Origin: an uncultured Desulfotomaculum sp.
GTDB lineage: Bacteria > Bacillota > Desulfotomaculia > Desulfotomaculales > Desulfotomaculaceae
Direction of reading: 5' to 3'
NCBI GenBank assembly: GCA_946411205.1
Contig: CAMKDG010000025.1
Location: 1 to 36,010 of the forward strand
Length of the DNA: 36,010 nucleotides
This document shows positions 18,269 to 25,973 of the stretch, piece by piece; the first letter of the stretch is position 1; each line of letters begins with the position of its first letter. A program made the translations under genes and the position numbers. The notes beneath the pieces were generated by a model, which saw nothing but the letters and a program-made list of their open reading frames with translations, was not told where the DNA came from and ran no database searches.

Positions 18269-18299
18269 CCTATTGTCACTACAACAATAGGTTTTTTAT
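18269..18299 (+). terminator. Rho-independent terminator
   Basis: CCTATTGT-CACTACA-ACAATAGG-TTTTTT. Confidence 0.75.
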
Positions 18300-18362
18300 T
18301 GATTCGATGCAGGTAACACGTGGGGAAGAATAAATTAGTGTCAAGCATTTTGCGAAAAATGA

Positions 18363-18382
18363 GTAATTTTGGCCAAAATTAC
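18363..18382. promoter_or_regulatory. Perfect 20-bp palindrome GTAATTTTGGCCAAAATTAC (candidate operator)
   Basis: Direct inspection; in the long upstream region of the TauE/SafE gene. Confidence 0.5.
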
Positions 18383-18788
18383 GGCAAGATGCGTTTTTTT
18401 AAATGTCTTGAGGCAGACAAAAAGTTACTTGGGCTGTTTATATTTATTTAAGTGAGGATAAAATTACTATTTTTCACTTGCTATAATGAAAAAACATTGC
18501 TAACAAAATAGCTATTTGCTACATTCCCTGTAATGTGACAAGATGTGACATTATGTATACGCAGGGTGATAGGGAAACAAGCATGAAGAAGAAATGGTCT
18601 TGGACTAATTAATTAGCACCTATTACGAAATGACCATAAGGGGGGAGTACTAAGAGTCCTTGCAATGTTCAATGTGATCCTGTTGAAAGCACCTTTTTTA
18701 TCAGTAGAAGAATGAAAATGAAACAAAAAGTAATATTACCGTAAGTACCTTCTAATACTACAAATAGTTAGCAGAAAGGGGTTGCCCA

Positions 18789-20066
18789 ATGAGAGTAATC
18801 TACGAGGCTCTGATGAGTGCTTCCAGGGCACACGCAAAATGGGAATTAGAAATGTCGAATAATATTATTCGTAGCAGAAAGCATCTTTTAATTCTGGCTG
18901 TGATGCTGTTACCTTTAATAATTCCAGCTATTGGACATGCTGCTGATTTACCGGGCTTTATTGGTGGCAAAAATGCCTATGGACCTTCTCACTTTACGCC
19001 AGTGATGTTTTACGGATCTATGGTCGTGGGAGTCTGTGCAGGCCTAATTACCGGCTGTATTGGTGCTGGAGGGGGCTTTATTATTACCCCGGCCTTAATG
19101 AGTTTAGGGGTGAAAGGAATCCTGGCAGTGGGTACTGACCAGTTCCATATATTTGCCAAGGCCATTATGGGTACTGTGATTCATAAGAAGCTAGGTAACG
19201 TTAATGTTGCGCTGGCGGTGGCCTTTTTGGTAGGATCCGGGGTAGGGGTTACAGCAGGTGGTACTTTGAACAGAGCCTTGTTTAATGCCAACCCTGTCCT
19301 TAGTGATTTTATGATTAGTGCAGTATATGTTATTATGTTGGGTTTTCTCGGCGTATACTCCATGTATGATTTTATTAAATCGAGAGGTAGTGATAATCAG
19401 GGTGATGTCCACGGTGGACCCAGCGGGGTAACTCCCCTAGCCCAAAAATTACAGGGTATCAACCTGGCCCCCATGATTACCTTCGATGAAGACTTAACTC
19501 CCGGTGGCCGGAAAATCTCCGGTTGGTTTGTGGCCTTTTGTGGTTCCATTGTAGGTTTTGCTGCAGCTATTATGGGTGTGGGTGGTGGTTTCTTAACCTT
19601 CCCGATGTTTGTCTACGGCTTGGGGGTTTCGTCCTTTACCACCGTTGGTACCGATATCCTACAGATTATCTTTACGGCAGGCTATAGCTCCATTGCCCAG
19701 TATGCCATTTATGGTTACATTTTCTATACCTTGGCCATGGGCATGTTGGTAGGCTCTTTGTTGGGTATCCAAATTGGAGCAGCCACTACCAAGGTAGTCC
19801 CCGGCATCTATATTCGTGGTTTTTACGCCATTGCCATTATGGCAGGTTTTGTGAACAGACTTTTTGCACTACCGGAAAAGATGTCATCAATGGGTTATAT
19901 CTCCTTGAGTTCCTCTACCGGTGCACTTCTAGCCAGTATTGGTACCTGGATTTTCTTTGCCTTGGTCTTTGTTTTTGCAGGTTGGATTATCCTGGCCTTC
20001 ATTAAGGGGATACCGACCCTAAGGGCGGAATCCGCGGCTGTAAATCCGGAAGGAGGGAGCCATTAA
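18789..20066 (+). CDS. TauE/SafE-family permease (putative sulfite/sulfonate-type exporter)
   Basis: Two repeats with 'GCIGAGGGFIITPALMSLGVKGILAVGTD' and 'GVGGGFLTFPMFVYGLGVSSFTTVGTD'. Confidence 0.92.
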   Translation: MRVIYEALMSASRAHAKWELEMSNNIIRSRKHLLILAVMLLPLIIPAIGHAADLPGFIGGKNAYGPSHFTPVMFYGSMVVGVCAGLITGCIGAGGGFIITPALMSLGVKGILAVGTDQFHIFAKAIMGTVIHKKLGNVNVALAVAFLVGSGVGVTAGGTLNRALFNANPVLSDFMISAVYVIMLGFLGVYSMYDFIKSRGSDNQGDVHGGPSGVTPLAQKLQGINLAPMITFDEDLTPGGRKISGWFVAFCGSIVGFAAAIMGVGGGFLTFPMFVYGLGVSSFTTVGTDILQIIFTAGYSSIAQYAIYGYIFYTLAMGMLVGSLLGIQIGAATTKVVPGIYIRGFYAIAIMAGFVNRLFALPEKMSSMGYISLSSSTGALLASIGTWIFFALVFVFAGWIILAFIKGIPTLRAESAAVNPEGGSH

Positions 20067-20783
20067 ATGATTAGAGATCGTAAAGCATTTATTCTGGGAA
20101 TGCTAATGATAGTTTCATTCTGGTGCATTTATGCCTATATGATGAGTCCGTCCTTCGGTAATGGCAGAAATGGTTTGGAGTTTGCCGATGATATGTTTAA
20201 CGCTATTTCCAAAGGTTCCACCGTTGCCATTGTAGAAGAGGAGGCCAAGAAAGCCGAAAGATGGCAGGGAACTACCCTAGACGTAAAGATTAAAGCCAAA
20301 ACTACAGAAGAAGCAGCCCGCTGGGCGGTCCAATATCGAACGATTGAAGGTGTTGACGTGGCTGTGAATCAAGAGAAAATAGAACTAAAGGGTGATTTGG
20401 GCAATATTTATGCGACCATTGCCCAGGATAGCCTAGCCATGTACAACAACCAGGGGGATGCTTTGCAGGATAAGTATGGTAACGACCCTAGAGAAGTCAC
20501 CTATAACTGGTATAGCTCCAGTAAAGAACTATCTACGGCCTTGGATAGGCAAGAGAATTTTAAAGAATCTGCTGCCGTACAGGGCCTGCAAAGAAAGATT
20601 ATTGAACCCTCCTACAATTACTATGGTGTGGAAACGATGCATGTGAAGGACCATAAAGGAGTTATGACTTTCATGCTGGTATTCTATATGATATACACCC
20701 TATGGTACGGTTTTGCCATCTACTATCTGTGTCAGGGTTTTGGCATTACCATGAGCAAACAGGCTAAAAAGGCCGAGGCATAA
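20067..20783 (+). CDS. Uncharacterised membrane-anchored protein (TM - about 170 aa loop - TM)
   Basis: Starts directly after the TauE stop. N-terminal 'AFILGMLMIVSFWCIYAYMM' and C-terminal 'MTFMLVFYMIYTLWYGFAIYYLCQGF' hydrophobic segments. Confidence 0.8.
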   Translation: MIRDRKAFILGMLMIVSFWCIYAYMMSPSFGNGRNGLEFADDMFNAISKGSTVAIVEEEAKKAERWQGTTLDVKIKAKTTEEAARWAVQYRTIEGVDVAVNQEKIELKGDLGNIYATIAQDSLAMYNNQGDALQDKYGNDPREVTYNWYSSSKELSTALDRQENFKESAAVQGLQRKIIEPSYNYYGVETMHVKDHKGVMTFMLVFYMIYTLWYGFAIYYLCQGFGITMSKQAKKAEA

Positions 20784-20891
20784 AAAGCAGTAAAGGAAGA
20801 AACAAGGCTGGCCTGTTGGGTCAGCCTTTCTTTCTTATAAATATAGGTTATAGTAAAATAGGTTTATGAAAAAGAAAAAAAGAGGTTGCCC

Positions 20892-21350
20892 ATGAAAGGA
20901 CAAATCGTATTTATTACCGATGGTTCACCATCGGCTGAGGCAGCGGGTGAAAAGGCTATCGCCTTGGCCCTAGCCATGAAGCTACCCATTAAAGCGGTAT
21001 TTATTCTTGAAGAAAGCTGGAGAAACCTACTGGGTGATGAATGGATGAGTGCTGCATCTACACGCAGTACGTTTTTCCATTGGCTTGAAGACGGACTGAG
21101 GAATCACCGGCAAGTGGTTCTTAGTGAATATACCCGCCTGGGTCAGTCGTATAACGTAGAAGTGTCAACGGATACCCGGATTGGCAAAACGGAGCAGATC
21201 ATCATAGAATTAACGGAGGAGACGGCAACCGCTTTATTGGTGTTGCCTAATCCGCATGCCACTGCTCCGGCAGCGGCAGCTGGGCTTAGGTTTAATTTGA
21301 ACCGTTTAGCGAAAAAAGTGAAATGCCCAATTTTACTTGGGTCGAGCTAG
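20892..21350 (+). CDS. Universal stress protein (UspA-like)
   Basis: 'GQIVFITDGSPSAEAAGEKAIALALAMKLPIKAVFI'; C-terminal 'LNRLAKKVKCPILL'. ATG 20892 preferred. Confidence 0.75.
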   Translation: MKGQIVFITDGSPSAEAAGEKAIALALAMKLPIKAVFILEESWRNLLGDEWMSAASTRSTFFHWLEDGLRNHRQVVLSEYTRLGQSYNVEVSTDTRIGKTEQIIIELTEETATALLVLPNPHATAPAAAAGLRFNLNRLAKKVKCPILLGSS

Positions 21351-21361
21351 GATAAAGAAGG

Positions 21362-22033
21362 TTACTCCAGCGCCAGGACTTTTCTTTTGGCAATTCTGCC
21401 AGAGATGAGCACCCCACCTACCACAATCAGCATCAACAGGTATTTAATAATGGGATTGACAGCAAAAAAACCTGCCAAAAAGGGTTCCTCGACGATCATT
21501 TTAGCAGCGGTAAAGGCGATGACACCGGATCCAATGAAGATAATGACCGGGAAACGTTCAATCCATTTTAGGACCAGGGTGCTGCCCCAAACCATGATGG
21601 GAACGCTAATGAGTAACCCCAGTACTACCAACAAAAAACTGCCATGGGCAGAACCTGCAACAGCCAAAACATTATCTAAACCCATCACGGCATCGGCGAT
21701 GATAATGGTACGAATGGCTTCCCAACGGTTATTAGCTGTTTTTAGCTGGTGCTCTTTTTCTTCCACCAACAGTTTATAGGCAATCCAAATTAAGAATAAT
21801 CCCCCCACTAATAGAAGACCCGGAACCTTTAGTAGCCATACCACCGCCAGGGTGGCTAAGGCTCTAATGACAATGGCTCCGATGGTACCCCAAACAATAA
21901 CCTGTCTTTGCTCCTCTTTAAGACAGTTTCTGGCAGCAAGCCCAATCACAATGGCATTATCGCCGGCGAGTACAAGGTCTATAATGATGATAGATAACAA
22001 GGCGGAGAAAAATTGTGCAGAAAACAATTCCAT
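21362..22033 (-). CDS. TerC-family membrane protein (YkoY/YjbE-like)
   Basis: 'IIIDLVLAGDNAIVIGLAARNCLKEEQRQVIVWGTIGAIVIRALAT', 'IIIADAVMGLDNVLAVAGSA'. Confidence 0.93.
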   Translation of the reverse strand: MELFSAQFFSALLSIIIIDLVLAGDNAIVIGLAARNCLKEEQRQVIVWGTIGAIVIRALATLAVVWLLKVPGLLLVGGLFLIWIAYKLLVEEKEHQLKTANNRWEAIRTIIIADAVMGLDNVLAVAGSAHGSFLLVVLGLLISVPIMVWGSTLVLKWIERFPVIIFIGSGVIAFTAAKMIVEEPFLAGFFAVNPIIKYLLMLIVVGGVLISGRIAKRKVLALE

Positions 22034-22075
22034 AAACAGCCCCCCATTCTAGATTATTATTTGCCAAAAAATAAA

Positions 22076-22109
22076 AACAACCCTTGCCAAAAGTTAGGCA
22101 AAGGTTGTT
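22076..22109 (-). terminator. Second terminator hairpin in TerC leader
   Basis: Minus strand: AACAACCTTTGCC...GGCAAGGGTTGTTTTTATTTTTT. Confidence 0.75.
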
Positions 22110-22119
22110 AAAAATAGAA

Positions 22120-22145
22120 AAGACCTTTACCTAAGTAAAGGTCTT
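22120..22145 (-). terminator. Terminator/expression-platform hairpin overlapping riboswitch P1 3' strand
   Basis: Minus strand: AAGACCTTTAC-TTAG-GTAAAGGTCTTTTC. Confidence 0.85.
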
Positions 22146-22227
22146 GCTAACAACGAGTTGTTGTTGCCAACAAAGCCGGGGCGAACCCGTCATGACGACT
22201 TTGCTGTTAAAGCTACTCCCCTTTAAC
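22135..22227 (-). ncRNA. yybP-ykoY (Mn2+) riboswitch aptamer upstream of TerC-family gene
   Basis: Minus strand 'GTTAAAGGGGAGTAGCTTTAACAGCAAAGTCGTCATGACGGGTTCGCCCCGGCTTTGTTGGCAACAACAACTCGTTGTTAGCAAGACCTTTAC' carries the conserved AAAGGGGAGUAGC, CAAAGUCGUCA, CCGGCUUUGUUG and GCAAGACCUUU blocks of the family. Confidence 0.95.
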
Positions 22228-22230
22228 AAG

Positions 22231-22259
22231 AGTATAGAAAAAAGGCTACTCCCTGTCAA
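22231..22259 (-). promoter_or_regulatory. Sigma-A-like promoter of riboswitch-TerC transcript
   Basis: Minus strand TTGACA - 17 bp - TATACT. Confidence 0.85.
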
Positions 22260-22572
22260 GCAATTTCTTACGTGTTGGTTTCGAGATGATTTGAGAAGGG
22301 GAATCCAGGGAAATAGCGGCCTCGACCTTCTTGATTGCAATTTAGATTGAAAATTTTTGCATTGAAGTTTAAGAAATAACTCCCATATTTCAGCATAGTT
22401 TGAGAAAGATCTATAGACGTAGCTATACTGCGTAAGAAAAAATAATGATTTAACTCATAGGAATCTTCCCAATAAGCTCCATTGGTATATGCTTTGTAGA
22501 TGTTATGTAATAAGGTGTTTAGGTGAACATTCGCTAAAGAATGTGTACTAACGTAAAAGTGTGCAGACATAT

Positions 22573-22602
22573 AAAACCCCCATGAGAAAATCTCTCTGGG
22601 GG
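22573..22602 (-). terminator. Terminator of SLH protein gene
   Basis: Minus strand GCCCCC-AGAGAGATTTTCTCAT-GGGGGTTTTAT. Confidence 0.7.
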
Positions 22603-22632
22603 CTTGTATAAGCTATTTGGGTTATATATTAG

Positions 22633-24219
22633 TTATATTTCCCGTTGTGTAAATGCTAATACTTTGTTATCAGCATCAAGAGCATATATCCTTAAGATTT
22701 TGTAATTTTGTAAGGGAATTTCAGTATTAGGCAAACAATTATAGGTTTCTCTTTCAAGAACTGACCCTGTGACAGGTGTAGTTATAATAGCGTTACTTAA
22801 TTCATACCTATATGAAACTGCATTAGGGTGATTTAATTGGATAATTTGAATCTTAGACGGATTACCCTCAAGTTCTGAGGAAGTAAAGTTTTCAATTTGT
22901 GGAGGAAAATCTAACAGAAGTGCATTAGCCGTAGTGTGTCCTGTCATGTCGGTTATGTCCGCAAATATACTTGACTGGAATACCGCTTCTGTCCCGGATT
23001 CTTTAGATATTGTTAGTATTTCATTGTTTTCACTCCAAGTATAAGTTAGTATAACATTATCATAAAAAGTCAATCCATTATAGACTGTTTCTTGTACGTT
23101 ATTCCTGCTAGTTTCGTTAAGTGGTTCACTAAAGGTTATTGATATAGGTTGGCCCACACTGATTTCTGTTTTTTGAGCTGGGGTTACCACTGTAGGTGGT
23201 ACATCATTAACTGTAATAGTTATGGTCTTACTTAAACTTTTATAACCATTGCAATTTGCTGTAACTGTAACATCCGACGTTCCATTTATTGAAGCGTTAA
23301 ATATCAGTTCACGAGACTCTCCCTCACCGGTAACATAGACTTGTGATAATACTGATTGATTATTGTTTGATATCGATATAATTGCATTTGCAGGAAAAAC
23401 ATTAAAACTTTTCGAGCCATTACCAAGTGAATCTACACTAAAATTACCAAGATTACTGATATTAGAACTAGGATTTGGGCTATGATGACCTCCATTCCTA
23501 TTGTGAATTGTTTGGGGTGGTAGCACAACTGGAGGTGTTGGAGGTTGATATGGGAATCCTGCAGCTACTACAGCAGAAACATCAACTATCCCTCCATCAA
23601 TTAAATTTTCAATAACAGTTTTACCAGCTTTATCCGAAGCTGATAAAGTTCCAAAAGATATACCTACAAGATCATCTTTAATTAGTTCCTTACTAGCAAA
23701 CTTTGTTGCTTCCTTAGGAGTTAAACCACCTTTGTCAGCAAGTTCAGCTGGAGCATTATTATAATCCGGTGTGTACCCAAGTTGCCTCAGAATTAGTGTC
23801 GCATAAGCCTTGCTATTTAAAGCAACTTTTGGACCAAATGTACCATCGGGATATCCATCGAAAAGGCCGTTTTTTGACGCATATGCAACCGCATTTTTTG
23901 CCCAATTTGATATAGAAGCTGCATCGGTAAATTTTGCCAGTTCAGCATTAACCTCATCCACAGTTAAAAATGATGCCTGCTGTTCTAGACCAAAGACTCT
24001 TAACAACATTACTACACCTGTTTCTCTATTGAGAGCAGTAGCAAGATCAGGATCAAAAGAGGTAGTGCTAATGCCTTTATATAGACCAAGGTCATTTAGT
24101 TTTTGGGCTTCTGCTGTATAGGTAAAGGAATCAGTAGTTGTTGCAAAGGCAGGATTAACTAACAATAAAGCCATTGTTAAAACAATTATTATAGAAATTA
24201 CTTTCTTAAAAAATATCAC
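22633..24219 (-). CDS. Secreted S-layer-homology (SLH) domain protein with Ig-like repeats
   Basis: Signal peptide 'MALLLVNPAFA'; SLH motif 'NAVAYASKNGLFDGYPDGTFGPKVALNSKAYATLILRQLGY'; Pro/His-rich linker; 'VTVTANCNGYKSLSKTITITVNDVPPTVV' Ig-like region. Confidence 0.88.
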   Translation of the reverse strand: MIFFKKVISIIIVLTMALLLVNPAFATTTDSFTYTAEAQKLNDLGLYKGISTTSFDPDLATALNRETGVVMLLRVFGLEQQASFLTVDEVNAELAKFTDAASISNWAKNAVAYASKNGLFDGYPDGTFGPKVALNSKAYATLILRQLGYTPDYNNAPAELADKGGLTPKEATKFASKELIKDDLVGISFGTLSASDKAGKTVIENLIDGGIVDVSAVVAAGFPYQPPTPPVVLPPQTIHNRNGGHHSPNPSSNISNLGNFSVDSLGNGSKSFNVFPANAIISISNNNQSVLSQVYVTGEGESRELIFNASINGTSDVTVTANCNGYKSLSKTITITVNDVPPTVVTPAQKTEISVGQPISITFSEPLNETSRNNVQETVYNGLTFYDNVILTYTWSENNEILTISKESGTEAVFQSSIFADITDMTGHTTANALLLDFPPQIENFTSSELEGNPSKIQIIQLNHPNAVSYRYELSNAIITTPVTGSVLERETYNCLPNTEIPLQNYKILRIYALDADNKVLAFTQREI

Positions 24220-24329
24220 ATAAGTTACCTCCTTATAAAATATTCATAAGCCATATTCGCTGTTTTATCGAAAAAACCTATACAAATTAACCGAAATATT
24301 TCGACAAAAAAGAATAACCATAAATCTTG

Positions 24330-24665
24330 TTACGTATTACAATCATAAAACGAACCTAACATTGCTATTAAAATAGAGCCGCCGCTCCGTTTATCTACCT
24401 GCTGTTCATCACAAAGTACGCAGTTTTCCAGTCCTCTACTACTACAGCACTGTTTGATATCGCAAGTCTGACAAAAGTCGATTTGTCTACCGCTCACAGT
24501 TAAACATCCGTCGCAGTTGATATCTTCGAGCTGCAAGTCAAACCCGTACTTTTCAGCGTACAATATAACAGTTTTCTGTCTTGCAACATCATCATTATTC
24601 TTAGTAGCTAGAAACGTAGGACAGTTAGAGCAGATAAGTCCGCAACGAGCTATCATTCTAGACAT
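24330..24665 (-). CDS. DUF3795-like Cys-rich protein (possibly altered C-terminus)
   Basis: 'MIARCGLICSNCPTFLATKNND...INCDGCLTVSGRQIDFCQTCDIKQCCSSRGLENCVLC'. Confidence 0.75.
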   Translation of the reverse strand: MSRMIARCGLICSNCPTFLATKNNDDVARQKTVILYAEKYGFDLQLEDINCDGCLTVSGRQIDFCQTCDIKQCCSSRGLENCVLCDEQQVDKRSGGSILIAMLGSFYDCNT

Positions 24666-24801
24666 AAGCTTTCTCTCCTTTCCTATAAGATAATTAATTT
24701 ATAATACTATGAATGTTATGTAAATATAATTAGTTAACTTAAGACAAATTAGTGAATATTACAATAAGGGAATGCGTTGGCAAATTTAGCGTTGTAAGGA
24801 G

Positions 24802-25230
24802 TTGTTAATTATAAAGGCTATTACTCTTTGGCAGCCTTACGCCTCTCTGGTGGCAAAAGGCGCAAAGCAAATTGAAACCAGATCATGGGCAACGAAGTAT
24901 CGGGGGCCATTGGCAATACACGCGGCAAAAAAACATGTAGCCCTAATACCTGGTAATATTACTGCTTCAAGAATTATCCAGGGTGTTATTCATAGTCAAG
25001 GAATTTCAATATCGAAACTACCCAGAGGTATGGTTATTGCCACATGCAATCTGGTCGAATGCGTGCTTATTACACAAGAGTTTAGTGCAAACTTGACGGA
25101 CCAGGAACTAGCTTTTGGAGACTATTCTCCGGGACGGTATGCATGGATATTAGAAGATGTCTTGCAGTTGGAAGAGCCGGTACAAGCTACGGGGAAACAA
25201 GGGTTATGGAATTGGGAGTTTAATGCATAA
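24802..25230 (+). CDS. ASCH-domain protein (start codon uncertain)
   Basis: 'IKAITLWQPYASLVAKGAKQIETRSWATKYRGPLAIHAAKK' typical ASCH N-terminus. Confidence 0.8.
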   Translation: MLIIKAITLWQPYASLVAKGAKQIETRSWATKYRGPLAIHAAKKHVALIPGNITASRIIQGVIHSQGISISKLPRGMVIATCNLVECVLITQEFSANLTDQELAFGDYSPGRYAWILEDVLQLEEPVQATGKQGLWNWEFNA

Positions 25231-25244
25231 CACAACGACAAAAA

Positions 25245-25328
25245 GAAGAAGCCTTCCACGGCAGTTCGTGCTGCACCAGTGGCGCCCCCTCACTATACGT
25301 CCGAATCCGAACCGGGCATGGCTTCTTC
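25245..25328. other. 84-nt structured element between convergent genes (possible ncRNA or complex terminator)
   Basis: 9-bp outer stem GAAGAAGCC/GGCTTCTTC with inner CCAC/GTGG and GCAG/CTGC stems; minus-strand reading is followed by a T-run (TTCTTTTTG). Confidence 0.55.
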
Positions 25329-25390
25329 CAACTTAACTTAATTTTGTTAATAGTGATGTCAAGCTTAAAAATGCGATAGGGTTATTATGA

Positions 25391-25810
25391 TTAAAATTCA
25401 CATAATCTTTGCGGTTGTGTAAAATCATCAAGAATTGCCTTCCCATGCTCCAGATAAAAAACTTTAAAACTCGGATTATCTACCGTTTGGAAGGGTATTT
25501 TCAGCTCAGGTATCTGCTCAAAAAGTCTTTCTTTCTTTTTGATGTCATCATCAAATTTGATTTCACCACTGACTCTTGCCCAAGTTAAGTTTTTCGTTGT
25601 CTTTGAGTATTCAATATATGGTACAGTTGTAATCTGCTTGTAAACATCTTTGATACTTGAAGTGCAGAAATAAAGCCTTCCGTTTTCCTCAAACATGAAT
25701 CCAAATGGTCTGACCCTCGGCTTTCCATTATCAACTGTACTTAAATATCCAATAGCTGCGGGATCTTTTAAAATTGCTAGTATCTCATTCCAAATAGGTA
25801 CGTTATCCAT
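25391..25810 (-). CDS. Pyridoxamine 5'-phosphate oxidase family protein
   Basis: 'AIGYLSTVDNGKPRVRPFGFMFEENGRLYFCTSSIKDVYKQI', 'WARVSGEIKF'. Confidence 0.88.
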   Translation of the reverse strand: MDNVPIWNEILAILKDPAAIGYLSTVDNGKPRVRPFGFMFEENGRLYFCTSSIKDVYKQITTVPYIEYSKTTKNLTWARVSGEIKFDDDIKKKERLFEQIPELKIPFQTVDNPSFKVFYLEHGKAILDDFTQPQRLCEF

Positions 25811-25929
25811 GAATAAACCTCCAAGATAAATATTTACTTGATTTATATTATACCCCCAATAGATTGTGATGCAAAGAACAGGGATTTGAACAAAAAATTG
25901 TTGTTACACATTACACCTATAATACAAGC

Positions 25930-25963
25930 AAAAGGCACCGCTCAGTTTTAAGTGATGCCTCTT
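25930..25963 (-). terminator. Terminator of hemolysin-family gene
   Basis: Minus strand GAGGCATCACTTAAAACTGAGCGGTGCCTTTTGC. Confidence 0.65.
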
Positions 25964-25973
25964 CATTACTTTA

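Noticed and set aside
18526-18566. TGTGACAAGATGTGACA as a CRP/FNR-type binding site
   Set aside because: It is a direct rather than an inverted repeat and fits better as the loop of an RNA stem; no consensus match (TTGAT-N4-ATCAA or TGTGA-N6-TCACA).
22244-22257. Second degenerate riboswitch copy (GGGAGTAGCC upstream of the aptamer)
   Set aside because: It sits in the 17-bp spacer of the TTGACA/TATACT promoter and so is not transcribed; probably coincidental.
22268-22570. 100-aa minus-strand ORF downstream of the SLH gene
   Set aside because: It begins immediately after the SLH gene terminator and overlaps the riboswitch promoter region; the translated sequence has no recognizable features.
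25230-25345. Integron attC-like site after the ASCH gene
   Set aside because: The gene is followed by a hairpin element, but the flanking RYYYAAC/GTTRRRY core sites are not present and no integrase is visible.
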